This document shows positions 25,318 through 35,042 of a DNA stretch of 64,000 nt, one piece after another. How positions within the stretch are numbered: the stretch's first letter is position 1; every line of letters starts with the position of its first letter. Source of the stretch: Pantoea sp. At-9b (GTDB lineage Bacteria; Pseudomonadota; Gammaproteobacteria; Enterobacterales; Enterobacteriaceae); the NCBI RefSeq assembly GCF_000175935.2, contig NC_014842.1, forward strand, positions 1 through 64,000, read 5' to 3'. Position numbers and translations under genes: made by a program. The notes under the pieces are model-generated. The model was not told where the DNA came from, did not search any database, and saw only the letters and a list, made by a program, of their open reading frames with translations.

Positions 25318-27717
25318 CTAGCTGACATCATGAAAACGATAAATCCGCCCATTCTCGTTCACCTCTGCCACCTTTCTCAAAGCCTCCGCTGGCGACAAAC
25401 CGAACTTTCGGGTTAACACAACGAACAAATGATAGAACTCGGATTTCAAATCCGCTGCAAAGATTCCCGGATCATCAGATCCCAAACAAATAGACATAGG
25501 GACGTCACCTTCAACCACCTCACCCGGCAAGCCTATCCAGCGAAAGATATGATGTTCGCTGACATCTCGATACTGACTTATGCGAGTATTGCTGGTCGGA
25601 GGGCATTCTATCGCAATGTTTCGGTCTGCCATTTTTGCCATTACAGCTTGTTGTAATGCAATAACTGCTTCATCCGGCAAATATTCCAGAGCAACTTCAA
25701 CATATTCAGCACGCTGCTTTTGCGCATTGTGAGATGTAAGCCATTGCTTATACAACTTCAGCGGCCTTTTCATACCTGCCGTTTTAGCCAACTCTCTGGC
25801 GCGCTCGTACTCTTCCAACCATAGGGATTTGGGTTTTAATGGCCCATCCAGTTCACCCAGTAGGCCTTCCGATTCAGCCAACATCCCCCGCAACTCAAAG
25901 ACCTGATCAAGGGTGGTAATCGAGATTTCTTCTTCCAGCGAAAATACCTCATGGGCCAAATGAACCGCTTCAATCGCTGCATCACTAGCGTAACGCAGCA
26001 GTTCCGGATGACTTCGAAGTTCCCGCCAGATAAATACCAAATCGAGCAGTCGCGTTTCTTTGGTCATGGACAAAGACAATGGCAAAGAGCGTTTCCAGAT
26101 GCCAGGTGTGATGCCAATCGCCGTGCAGTGACCAAGACGGTCGCCATTCCGCAACGGCAAAAACCTCAAGGCATCATCAATTGATCGAATACCACTGATC
26201 AGATGCGGAAAGTCCTCGCCAACATGATAGGTAAAATGAGCAACACCCGATTTAGCCAGCACCCTGAACAAAGGTCCAAACAACTCTGGTGGAGCATGCA
26301 TCTCATTAGCAGCAGCATCTACTCCTCGAATCCAGCGTGTTAAGCGCGGCTCATGCTTTAGCATGTCCATCAAGATAGCGGCCTGATTCTTCAGGTCCTT
26401 GAATAGTAATGCGTAAGGATAAACCTCACCCTTTTTTGGCTTTCTTTTGATAAAGTGCGGCACTAGCGCCAGCTCTGCACACTTGCCATTATTTTCAACC
26501 CGTTCGAGATTATCGAGTACTTGCGACACAGTCAGCGGCTTATCATGCACCCATTCAAGAGGCATATGAGCACTCAGGTATTCCCAATACCCTCTTAACA
26601 CACTGAAGATCAGTTTTTGCATTTTGCTGGGGTCGCTCTTCGGAGCAAAACGTCCTTCCAGATAACGCACCTGAGAATACACACCGGCGCCATGCGCATG
26701 TTTGAAACGAGACAAATAAGATTTCTCGGTTTCTTCTCTCAGCTCCGTCATGGTGTATTTCTGGAACTGATCAAAACCGAAAAAATCGTCTCGCTGAACC
26801 AGCAGCGTCAAATACTGGTTCTGAATCAGCAAGTAAATCCAAAGCAGTCGCTCCAATCCTTCGGGCGCACCATGTCGCCATTTTTCCAATACCCCGGTTA
26901 ACCAGCAAAATTCAGACTCCTGACTGTATTTGTAGTCAGTTGGCCAAACCGTGGCAAACCCATACTCCTTGCCCAGATGTAGAATTGTGCTGTACGCCAA
27001 CTGCTGCGGGTGCTGCAATGACGCCATCCACTCTGGCAACTCCATGCCCTGAGCTACCCGACAAAGGATTTCGCGAATATTACTGGCGATTTGCAAACGA
27101 TCCTTGAAGATTTCAGGTGTCAGAGAGGGGTCAATCTGGGCGCTGAGTTGTTTCATCTCTTGAGATGCCCAGCCCTTCTCGAAATCTCTGACGCTCACTT
27201 CTGGGTGCTTGAGAGCATCCAGCCAACACTCTTCCGCACTGGTACTGCCATTCAAATGTTGGTGAGTTTCATGTAGGCGTTCACGGGTAATGTAGTCCTC
27301 AACCGTCGGGTGATATGGGTATAAAGGCCAGCGAAAGCTATATTCCTGACTGGCAGGCCCGGGGTTAAATACCTGATGAAACGCCATAATTGGCAGGCAC
27401 GACACTCGGCTCATCAGCGTTTGCCATTCCGAGAACAAAGAAAGATCGGTTCTGGGGCCATCTTTCTCGTTTTTAACAAATTTTTCAGCGATCAGGCGTA
27501 AGGCCGCTACCGGACCAAGTTTCATATTTCGCTGTTTGAGCCGCTGTTCCAGGGATGACCAAGCCGATTTGGCTACATGATCAGGCAAACTACGCGTTTG
27601 TTCGTATTGAGTAAGGAACACGGATGACTCCACCCTGTCATCAAGTGATATCTCATTCAACGGGACGGTGCTCAGTTGATCCAACAGTACTGTCGAGTTA
27701 AGAAGAAATCTTTCCAT
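25318..27717 (-). CDS. rdrB: RdrB, RADAR adenosine deaminase
   Basis: A 799-residue protein with adenosine-deaminase-fold signatures in order: HQHLNGS (metal-binding HxH, near residue 152), YHVGEDF (the HAGE-type motif), RLGHCTAIG, CPPTSNTRI and LGSDDPGIF. The large size and insertions match RdrB of the RADAR antiphage system, in which RdrB assembles into a giant shell and, with RdrA, deaminates adenosine nucleotides (first reported as RNA editing) in infected cells. The ATG at 27717 has AAGGA six bases upstream; a TTG two codons earlier is less likely. rdrA ends 26 bases before it on the same strand, so the two are an operon. Confidence 0.93.
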   Translation of the reverse strand: MERFLLNSTVLLDQLSTVPLNEISLDDRVESSVFLTQYEQTRSLPDHVAKSAWSSLEQRLKQRNMKLGPVAALRLIAEKFVKNEKDGPRTDLSLFSEWQTLMSRVSCLPIMAFHQVFNPGPASQEYSFRWPLYPYHPTVEDYITRERLHETHQHLNGSTSAEECWLDALKHPEVSVRDFEKGWASQEMKQLSAQIDPSLTPEIFKDRLQIASNIREILCRVAQGMELPEWMASLQHPQQLAYSTILHLGKEYGFATVWPTDYKYSQESEFCWLTGVLEKWRHGAPEGLERLLWIYLLIQNQYLTLLVQRDDFFGFDQFQKYTMTELREETEKSYLSRFKHAHGAGVYSQVRYLEGRFAPKSDPSKMQKLIFSVLRGYWEYLSAHMPLEWVHDKPLTVSQVLDNLERVENNGKCAELALVPHFIKRKPKKGEVYPYALLFKDLKNQAAILMDMLKHEPRLTRWIRGVDAAANEMHAPPELFGPLFRVLAKSGVAHFTYHVGEDFPHLISGIRSIDDALRFLPLRNGDRLGHCTAIGITPGIWKRSLPLSLSMTKETRLLDLVFIWRELRSHPELLRYASDAAIEAVHLAHEVFSLEEEISITTLDQVFELRGMLAESEGLLGELDGPLKPKSLWLEEYERARELAKTAGMKRPLKLYKQWLTSHNAQKQRAEYVEVALEYLPDEAVIALQQAVMAKMADRNIAIECPPTSNTRISQYRDVSEHHIFRWIGLPGEVVEGDVPMSICLGSDDPGIFAADLKSEFYHLFVVLTRKFGLSPAEALRKVAEVNENGRIYRFHDVS

Positions 27718-27743
27718 AACCAATCCTTAAATAGTTGCCAGCA

Positions 27744-30506
27744 TTATTCATCTGCCGCTGGATTAGCTGAAGAATTAGCACTGTCACTCTTTTTCTTTGA
27801 TTCATAAGGTGCAGCAGCAATACCAGCAACATTCAGAAACTTAAATCCCAATACAGATTCTGAAGAATCTAAAGACTCTACAGCACTAAACTGAACCTTA
27901 TCCTTAAATCCATTACCAATAATTCCATCCAACAGAGTAAGAAGAATTTTTTCCTGTTGAGAGAGAAAATTATCTGCCGAATTAATACTACCCAAAGGGA
28001 AAATAAATGGATGCACTAATGGACACTTCAAAATAGAGTAGAAGATCGGATGCGTGTTGCTTATATCCGAGAGATTCTCCATCGATTGCAATTTAGTCAC
28101 TAACTGACCAACAGATGTAACCGGATTCTGCTTAAAATTCACAGAAATACATGAAACAGAACTCTCGCTAACTCTATGATATGCATCTTCCTCAACTAAA
28201 ACTGCATGAAGAAAGGCCAACACATTGAAACGCATAATTTTTGCCGCATTAGTCTGATTTGTATACTTACCTTCACTCGCTAAGGGATCACTACCCAGCA
28301 AAGATTTATGTTTTGCCGCAATATTTGATAGATTAAAAAACAGTCGCGTCCAGATCTTACCTATAAGCATAGATGACGGTTTTATCTTGGAAGATAATTG
28401 TCTAACAAGGCGATTCCATTTTATTAGAAGAACTATGGATGCGCTTATATCCTTCTCATCCACAACATCCAACTCATCAACTTCCTCGCCAACACCTTTT
28501 TCAGCATACCTAGACCACAACGGAGCAACACAAGTCGGTTTTGCAATGATCTTTATAACGGCCTTTCTAAAGCTTTCATTTTCAGAAATTATTTTTTTAT
28601 GAATGGCAGGAGCATGTTCAGCAGTTGTTTCAATTTCCTTTATTTCAGAAACACCGGTATCTACATCTGCAAGATCAGCAATTGCTCCAATGAGATTAAA
28701 AACGGACAGGAAATCAGTCGGAGAAGGCGTCAAAGCGGAACTCAAAGATGCTGCAAGTGCAACCTTTGCCAGCCCACTTTCTGCATTGATATCTAGCGCT
28801 TTATAGGCTGCTCTTTTTTTCTTACTCATGTGAATCATACCAAGATACACACCAGGAGACGTATTAAGACTTCCATCATCAGAAATAACAGCGCAACTTC
28901 TATTAGCCCAATTGGTTACGCTTTCACGCCGCCCAATGGACATATATGATTTAAATTCAATATCCGTAGGTTGTTGATAACGATCACCATGATTTCCAAC
29001 TAATTTTTGAACACTATCAAAAAGACTGACACTACCACAACCAACTAACATTAACTGAAGAAGCTGGGAAAGTCCCCCATCACATAGAGCGCTCACCTGA
29101 GATGCTAGGTATACAGAGCAATTTCTAAGAGCTTCATTACTCGATTGAGGGCGAAGGTAAAACCCTGTATTAACCTCCTGATCTTGGCGCGAATATCTAA
29201 ATATATCATCACACAAAGAATCCATACCAATCCGATGCTGTTCATAATTCAAGCCTGCCCTATAAATACTACTAAGCATTGCTCCATATAACGAATCCCT
29301 CAGCAGCACACTTTCAGATATACTAGATGCTTGCAAACGGGAGTAATAATCCTGCATCACCTGCATTAACAATCTAACCGGCTGTTTCAAAAGCTCATCA
29401 ACATACATATCAAGATCGGAGCCAACCCGTATGTTCAAACCATTCGAAACAATATTCTCCAAAGCACTCCTAACTGTATTGACCTTTATGCCATCTGAGC
29501 CTTTACTGTATAAAACACTAATCTTTTCAGAGTGTTGATCTCGCCCTTTCTCTCCCACTAGTTGCAGCATGGTTTTCAACTGCATACGCTTCTGAACCGG
29601 GAACAGTTTTAACAAATATTGCTGTTCAAGGTGCTCCACCATATAACCCCGCTCAGCTAAGCGGGCGCTCTCTTTTTCCTGATCGAGCAAAGTTTTGCTG
29701 TAATTTTCGTATTGCTTACCGCGAATCAATTGGGAATATAGGCGTAAGTCACCTGTCGCCACCACCACCAATTTCTGGCTGTTAAAGAATTTACGAATAG
29801 ATTCAAGTACATCCCAACCCGCGTCAAACTGAGTATCAATATCATCAAAGGTGATCAAAATGGCTTTGCAGCCGAGAATGTCACACGCACGTTCAACCAG
29901 CTTGTCAAAGATTTGTGATAAATCCTGGCCACCAATGGAGTAATCAAGCTGGGCATCCAGCTTCAAAGCATCACTGAAATATTCCGGCTTATATTCCTTG
30001 TCTGTGAGCAGATGTAAACCACGCTGGAGCTGCGCAAGGTGATTCTGCCATTGTTCTTTTTGTTTTTTATGGTCATTCGACGACCAGCATCCTTTTAACT
30101 TGTCGGACACCATTTTATTCAGACGGGCAGTCACAGTGACCAAAATGGGTTCATGACGTGGCAACTTGGTAGGGTCGATGGTCGGCAAACACTTGATGCT
30201 GACTTTGACATCACCTGTGTCACTGTTCAGAGATTTGACCACGCTATTGATAAAAGTGGTTTTACCCGCACCGCGAGTACCATCCACAAAAAATACATTA
30301 CGACCGGACTCATCAATAAACCGTGTTAGCCCAGCAGACTTATCAGCATCAGGAAGGGTAACCGAGTTTCGGATACTCTCGACCAACTGATCACGCAGAG
30401 ATTTCTGAATGAGATCATCTTCATTGGTGCTGCCCGGAAGATTGGGCGCAAACAAGTTGATGATGATTTTTCCCTCGGTCGTTTCAGTGTGTACGCTGTC
30501 TGTCAT
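27744..30506 (-). CDS. rdrA: RdrA, RADAR ATPase
   Basis: The protein is 920 residues from ATG 30506; 30581 gives 945, and neither start has a strong ribosome-binding site. It has a P-loop near residue 76 (FFVDGTRGAGKTTFINSVV) and a Walker B with extra acidic residues (AILITFDDIDTQFD). A long C-terminal part has no recognisable domain and fits the large non-catalytic portion of RdrA. RdrA forms heptameric rings that stack on RdrB. The pair rdrA-rdrB alone is the core RADAR configuration; no RdrC or RdrD accessory is seen. The AT content is higher than in the plasmid backbone, consistent with acquisition. Confidence 0.9.
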   Translation of the reverse strand: MTDSVHTETTEGKIIINLFAPNLPGSTNEDDLIQKSLRDQLVESIRNSVTLPDADKSAGLTRFIDESGRNVFFVDGTRGAGKTTFINSVVKSLNSDTGDVKVSIKCLPTIDPTKLPRHEPILVTVTARLNKMVSDKLKGCWSSNDHKKQKEQWQNHLAQLQRGLHLLTDKEYKPEYFSDALKLDAQLDYSIGGQDLSQIFDKLVERACDILGCKAILITFDDIDTQFDAGWDVLESIRKFFNSQKLVVVATGDLRLYSQLIRGKQYENYSKTLLDQEKESARLAERGYMVEHLEQQYLLKLFPVQKRMQLKTMLQLVGEKGRDQHSEKISVLYSKGSDGIKVNTVRSALENIVSNGLNIRVGSDLDMYVDELLKQPVRLLMQVMQDYYSRLQASSISESVLLRDSLYGAMLSSIYRAGLNYEQHRIGMDSLCDDIFRYSRQDQEVNTGFYLRPQSSNEALRNCSVYLASQVSALCDGGLSQLLQLMLVGCGSVSLFDSVQKLVGNHGDRYQQPTDIEFKSYMSIGRRESVTNWANRSCAVISDDGSLNTSPGVYLGMIHMSKKKRAAYKALDINAESGLAKVALAASLSSALTPSPTDFLSVFNLIGAIADLADVDTGVSEIKEIETTAEHAPAIHKKIISENESFRKAVIKIIAKPTCVAPLWSRYAEKGVGEEVDELDVVDEKDISASIVLLIKWNRLVRQLSSKIKPSSMLIGKIWTRLFFNLSNIAAKHKSLLGSDPLASEGKYTNQTNAAKIMRFNVLAFLHAVLVEEDAYHRVSESSVSCISVNFKQNPVTSVGQLVTKLQSMENLSDISNTHPIFYSILKCPLVHPFIFPLGSINSADNFLSQQEKILLTLLDGIIGNGFKDKVQFSAVESLDSSESVLGFKFLNVAGIAAAPYESKKKSDSANSSANPAADE

Positions 30507-31071
30507 GTCAGTATCGATCCATTTATTTTGATTTTTTGCCAGCCTGAGCATCAGAACTGGTACTTTAAATTTCCACTGCATTGATTTATGTAATGCTCAA
30601 TGCCCTTAGCTTCAATCAGTTCGTTGGGGCGCGCTTCGCCAAGATCTATCCTACAAAACCACCTGCAGCGAAGGTAAAACTGACCACCTCATTCATTGCC
30701 CCCATCCACGCGACTGAACGGTTCGTTTTGTCGCGCAGACATTACTGCACGGAGTGTGGGACCGAGGGTAAAGCATGAAATGCTCATATTGTGTCGGCAC
30801 ATCTCCACTAGTTCTAGTGGATAATATACTAGCGTTAACTTATTGATAAATATTAACTACGATCAATTACTACTCCTGTTACTCACAGCGTGCTGGTATA
30901 TTATTACTTTTTCCTAGCCATTTGTTTTTAGGTTGCCCTACCCTAAGTGCCTAAATTGGCTGGCTTTACCTTCTTCAGCAACAAATGAGTGTTGCCTGTT
31001 TATTTGCTCAACGCGAACCTGTTTTATGGCGAAAATAAACAACTACTAGTATTTATCCACATGAACAACTA

Positions 31072-31317
31072 ATGTCTGCTTCTGGCACAAAGCGGAATTC
31101 AGGGGCGGCCATGATGTCACAGGTCAGAACGGCAGATCAGGATGAAATGATGAGTGCCGCTTAGTCGCTGATTCGGCGTCGGGCTGACTTGTTCACTCAG
31201 AGCAATAATAGTCACTATTCATTTCAAAAAAGACAATAATCCAGATATAGCAACAATCATCCTTAATTAATGCCTGTCCTGCATCAATATTTAACTATCC
31301 TCTCCCAGATCCGGAAA
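31072..31317. repeat. 246-bp direct repeat, left copy
   Basis: Matches 35595-35840 with about five mismatches by eye, at a constant offset of 4523 bases. Its right end is the left arm of the GATCCGG hairpin. The two copies bracket the FRG/ATPase/ygaVP segment. Confidence 0.92.
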
Positions 31318-31382
31318 CCCCAAAAGCCGGATCTGTACTGATTAATCGTATGGGAGGGCAAACGAGATACGGCAGAAAGGAG
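31306..31382. repeat. 77-bp direct repeat with hairpin, right border of RADAR module
   Basis: CAGATCCGG at 31306-31314 and CCGGATCTG at 31327-31335 form a perfect 9-bp stem. The following 47 bases are identical to those at 24805-24851. It overlaps the end of the 246-bp repeat, so the two repeat families meet at this hairpin. Confidence 0.85.
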
Positions 31383-31482
31383 CGAACAACGGACATTCCT
31401 ATTATCCTTTTGTGTGAGTTAACGGGGAGCAGGTTAGCAGTACCAGGATCGCTGTACGCTAATCAGTAGGAAGTCTTGCATC

Positions 31483-32796
31483 CTAAGCCAGTTTGTCGCT
31501 AAGAAGGTTTTCCGCAATTTGCAATGCGGCAATATGTTTATGGTGAATACTAGGTTTTATACAATTACAGTCATTTTCATGATATTCCCGTTCCCATAAA
31601 CCATCCTTATTCTTTCGGTAAAACCAGCCGGTGCTCAAACCTGCTTCTTTCATGTCTATTCCTGGATGCCTCACAATCAATTCGCATACTTCAAAAAGTT
31701 CAGAGCCATGATTGATTATTGCGACTCCCTTTTGATAGACAGTCTTATATCCCATGTTAGGATGCTTAATGATTTCATCTATTTCGAATGCCAGGTAATT
31801 TTTATCCCTGAGTAAGCGTTCAATCTTAGGGAAATGTAATGGAGTCGGTGTATTAACTGTTCCGTAAATGATTATTGCTGGAGACTGAATGATTTTTCCA
31901 TTTGTTATTGGTCCATAGCGTGTTTCTATAGAGTCAAACATCTCATTTATCTTACCACCCCGGTAAAAGGCCGTTGAGGGTGAGGCTATTTTCTCAAAGC
32001 TCTTTTGGTACTCTGGCAATTCGAGTGCTCTTTTGAATACAGGCACACCAAATGCCGGATCACGAACAGACTCAATTTCTCTCCATGGCAACTCCAGAAG
32101 CGCTTTAAGAATAGGGTCTTTCGATGTAGGGGGGAACAGGGTATCTGTGTGCGTTAATCCGTTTAAGGCGGCGTATTCACGAAAAATAGACCTGCTGGCT
32201 GTAATCTGCAGTAAAAAACATTCTTTAGGAACCGGGTTACCTTGGGTGGGACCTAGTAGCCATGCCTTTTGCACTTCTGTTCGGGGGAGAAACCCTTCGA
32301 TTGTCAATTCAGCCAAATCCACCAGACCTGTGCCTGCTGCGATAGATTTATCGATAACATAGAGATGGCCCAAACCGTCTTCAAATTCATAGCGGGCGAA
32401 TTTCTTACGTTCCCAGAGAAAATTCTCGCCGCAGTCTTCGCACATATCAATGCCGGGTGACTCAATGTATCTGTGGCTTGCGAACCATGCACTGACCGAA
32501 GGACTTGAAGAACAATCCACGAAAAAGGACCGCCATCCATAATGCTGTAAAAGTGCCTGTACATACCCAAAGTCATTTACATGATCACCAATGAGTGATT
32601 CAAGCACTTTGCTTGCATAGCAGGACCACTTCATGGTTTCTGAAGGGATGCACCCCTGACGGTCCAAGGATGCCGTAACAGAGGGGGCGCCAGGCTCACC
32701 GTAATGTTCCAATTGTCCTCTGAACAGCATACCGTTATCAAGGCTATTGATAATATCCTGCAACTCACCCACTGAATTTGCCTTAAGTTCCTTCAT
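31483..32796 (-). CDS. FRG-domain protein
   Basis: The protein is 437 residues from ATG 32796, which GTGAGG precedes; a GTG three codons earlier is possible. The N-terminal 130 residues form an FRG domain: GMLFRGQLEHYGEP, then ALLQHYGWRSFFVDCSSSPSVSAWFASH, matching the family pattern FRG-Q and LLQHYG-x-T-R-LD-x-x-x-P-x-x-ALxFA. CEDCGENFLWERKKF may hold a metal site. The rest is not recognised. FRG domains recur in antiphage and abortive-infection genes but have no settled biochemical activity. It follows the AAA ATPase gene on the same strand, 221 bases downstream. Confidence 0.8.
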   Translation of the reverse strand: MKELKANSVGELQDIINSLDNGMLFRGQLEHYGEPGAPSVTASLDRQGCIPSETMKWSCYASKVLESLIGDHVNDFGYVQALLQHYGWRSFFVDCSSSPSVSAWFASHRYIESPGIDMCEDCGENFLWERKKFARYEFEDGLGHLYVIDKSIAAGTGLVDLAELTIEGFLPRTEVQKAWLLGPTQGNPVPKECFLLQITASRSIFREYAALNGLTHTDTLFPPTSKDPILKALLELPWREIESVRDPAFGVPVFKRALELPEYQKSFEKIASPSTAFYRGGKINEMFDSIETRYGPITNGKIIQSPAIIIYGTVNTPTPLHFPKIERLLRDKNYLAFEIDEIIKHPNMGYKTVYQKGVAIINHGSELFEVCELIVRHPGIDMKEAGLSTGWFYRKNKDGLWEREYHENDCNCIKPSIHHKHIAALQIAENLLSDKLA

Positions 32797-32856
32797 TGTC
32801 CTCACCCGGAAGTCAAACTTTTATTAAAAGATGGTAATGAATTATGTTTGAAATAT

Positions 32857-32872
32857 GAGAATGATTATTCTC
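32857..32872. promoter_or_regulatory. Fur-box-like palindrome upstream of the FRG gene
   Basis: GAGAATGATTATTCTC lies about 60 bases before the FRG start. It resembles the receptor Fur box at 4836 (GAGAATGATTCTC). Iron control of a defence-type gene would be unusual, and a chance AT-rich palindrome is possible. Confidence 0.4.
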
Positions 32873-33017
32873 CTGTTACTTAAATACCAAGTGATGTTGG
32901 ATGCTTCCTTCTTTAATAAATTTACAATCAAGGTTGGATATGGTTATTTCATATCATTCTGTTAAGACGGACGTTGAATTCATTTAGGTACAACTGGTTA
33001 ACGCATCAGACGAACAT

Positions 33018-34430
33018 TTACTTCATCACTTTCCTATCGTGCTGATTTTGAAAAGAGCGTTCTTCCTCTTCACGTTCAATCTCGGCTTCAATTTGTGAGT
33101 ATGTCTTTCCTCCACGTGAGCTAGTTTTGGCCCTGACTGTGGGTTCATTACTGGTGAAGTTCTTTTCAAAGTCGAGTTTTATAGCACGCATTTCCGCATG
33201 CATTTTGACATAACCCCTGACCATGCTCTCTTTGAACTTGTAAAAGCCACGACGTTTACTACCAAAAGCGGAAATGACAATTTCACCATAATCAGCTTTG
33301 CTCAACAATGATAACACTCGCCCAAGTTTCTTTTCATCTGGCGAAATGTCAGACAAGAATTTTTTTCTGACCAACTGTTCAATCACATCTGTATAAGAGA
33401 TAAATATATCACTTTTCTTGCGTTGCATGTCAGCTGAATCGGCAACTGCCCAAAGAACATACGCTATATCCGGACTTCGTCCTGCTGTAGCCATGTTATA
33501 GTCTTTCTTGAGGAACTCGGCGACGGAACTGACTGCATCTTTAAGCCCATCTAAAAATAAATTGAAATTTATCTCTGTCGTATTATTCTGATACGCTCTA
33601 ATAAGCATCTTTTCACACACAAGATGTACATAGTGCGGATAACCATCGCTAAGCCCAGCAATCCTAAAACGTATTTCATCTGGAACCGTCAGTCCAAACT
33701 TCTTGAATGCAGTATCGATAATGGCATAACGCCCACTCCATGACAGAGGTTCTAGGTTTAGTTCCTGGATCTGGCGAGAGCTTGAAGCATGACCGCCCAA
33801 TAATTCACGCAATGAATCACCTATACCTGTAAAGATAATTTTAACAGAACTTTTTTTATCTCCTAGTTGTTTTAATAACGTGCCAAACTTTTCTTTTTCT
33901 TCCAGAGATATCATCCGGTCAAATTCATCTATAACTATATAGGGTGACTTAGAATGTATCTTAGTAATTAGACCCAAAGCATATACAGCAGAAGATACGT
34001 CTGTAATCTCGACTTTTTCCTGCGGATGTTTTTGTGCTTTGTTTTCAATTTTAATCCACGTTGAGCTTACTCCTAGAGAGGCACTTGCTGACCACTCCGA
34101 ACGGCTATGGTCCATTCGTTCAATGGCCTCTCTGAAAGCATCAGCGGTGATCCCTGCAAGCGTAGACTCTGGGACACAACTTACAAAGATTGGATCGCTT
34201 TCTTCCTGCATATTGAAAGCTACTGTGTGTGCTAAGGAAGACTTACCAACCCCACGATCCCCGTATATAAAAACATGACGACCTGGTGCGTAGAGGGCAG
34301 TTTCAAGAATATCCACCTGATCTGACCTGCCAAACAAAAACTCATTCGCGTCGATTGGTTCAGCCGGGCGGACAACAGTGTATAGCTCGTTCAGAAATAC
34401 ATCTTTAGAGACTTCCAAAAAATTTTTCAC
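33018..34430 (-). CDS. AAA+ ATPase (Orc1/Cdc6-like), candidate defence partner
   Basis: This 470-residue protein has a P-loop (HVFIYGDRGVGKSSLAHTVAF, near residue 58), Walker B (SPYIVIDEFDRM), sensor-1 (VKIIFTGIGDSLRELLG) and an arginine-rich lid region (LSDGYPHYVHLVCEKML). This layout is that of archaeal-Orc1/AAA_16-type ATPases. The C-terminus has a probable winged helix (DVIEQLVRKKFLSDISPDEKKLGRVLSLLSK) and a charged tail (EAEIEREEEERSFQ). Such ATPases often act as sensors or regulators in multi-gene defence loci. The FRG gene lies 221 bases downstream on the same strand. Functional linkage is inferred. Confidence 0.8.
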   Translation of the reverse strand: MKNFLEVSKDVFLNELYTVVRPAEPIDANEFLFGRSDQVDILETALYAPGRHVFIYGDRGVGKSSLAHTVAFNMQEESDPIFVSCVPESTLAGITADAFREAIERMDHSRSEWSASASLGVSSTWIKIENKAQKHPQEKVEITDVSSAVYALGLITKIHSKSPYIVIDEFDRMISLEEKEKFGTLLKQLGDKKSSVKIIFTGIGDSLRELLGGHASSSRQIQELNLEPLSWSGRYAIIDTAFKKFGLTVPDEIRFRIAGLSDGYPHYVHLVCEKMLIRAYQNNTTEINFNLFLDGLKDAVSSVAEFLKKDYNMATAGRSPDIAYVLWAVADSADMQRKKSDIFISYTDVIEQLVRKKFLSDISPDEKKLGRVLSLLSKADYGEIVISAFGSKRRGFYKFKESMVRGYVKMHAEMRAIKLDFEKNFTSNEPTVRAKTSSRGGKTYSQIEAEIEREEEERSFQNQHDRKVMK

Positions 34431-34685
34431 TTACACCTCTCGAAAGTCGTGCCTTGAAAGAAAAAACTACAGCATGCGTTTTCTACTGGATTTTATAATT
34501 TATATACTCTGTAAAATGCAAAGTAAAAAGTGACCTACTCCCGGAAAGTTAATGCAAAACGGGCTTTGCAATGTCCGCTCATGGCACAGAGCAGACATGT
34601 TAACGAAGCTGAGGGTCCTCTGTGAGCGAACTGCCGACATACTGCTGCCCTTAAAATTGCTTGATTGCGTGTGAGTAAAATTTAA

Positions 34686-34717
34686 TTTAGAATTTACTAA
34701 ATTTAGAAAATGCTAAA
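34686..34717. promoter_or_regulatory. tandem operator in front of ygaV
   Basis: Two adjacent inverted repeats, TTTAG-N6-CTAAA at 34686-34701 and again at 34702-34717, end seven bases before the ygaV start. BigR/YgaV-type ArsR repressors bind AT-rich palindromes of this kind, so autoregulation is expected. Confidence 0.72.
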
Positions 34718-34724
34718 GTAAAAA

Positions 34725-35042
34725 ATGAACGAGACTCATCTGTTCCAGTTACAGCAAAGCGCTTTGCTGGCAACAACGCTTCTTAAGTCGATGAGCAACA
34801 GCAATCGACTGTTGATCCTCTGTATTCTGATCGACAAACCTGGCACCTCTTCAGGTGATTTAGGGCATTTGACCGGCTTAACTCCTTCAGCAACCTCCCA
34901 GCACTTAGCAAAAATGAAAGAAGACGGTTTAATTGAGTCTGAAAGGGTGGCGCAAAAAGTGAAGTATTTCATCAAAAACGACGCGGTGAAAAAGGTTATA
35001 TCCACGCTAAAAGACATTTATTGTCCCGAGGATTTCAAATGA
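34725..35042 (+). CDS. ygaV: ArsR-family regulator, YgaV/BigR-like
   Basis: The protein is 105 residues. A winged helix fits the ArsR family (LLKSMSNSNRLLILCILIDKPGTSSGDLGHLTGLTPSATSQHLAKMKEDGLIESER). A Cys in the second helix (LLILCILI) matches the sulfide/persulfide-sensing position of YgaV and BigR, although the second Cys of BigR is not evident. The operator directly upstream and the ATGA overlap with ygaP make this the E. coli ygaVP arrangement, which reports reactive sulfur and tributyltin. Its presence between defence genes is unexpected. Confidence 0.86.
   Translation: MNETHLFQLQQSALLATTLLKSMSNSNRLLILCILIDKPGTSSGDLGHLTGLTPSATSQHLAKMKEDGLIESERVAQKVKYFIKNDAVKKVISTLKDIYCPEDFK

Larger units (their letters stand above)
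30507..31482. promoter_or_regulatory. about 970 bp spacer between rdrA and the FRG gene
   Basis: It contains the rdrA promoter region, a short palindrome (ACTAGTTCTAGT near 30809), one copy of the 246-bp direct repeat and the right-hand 77-bp repeat. No gene is seen. Confidence 0.5.
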
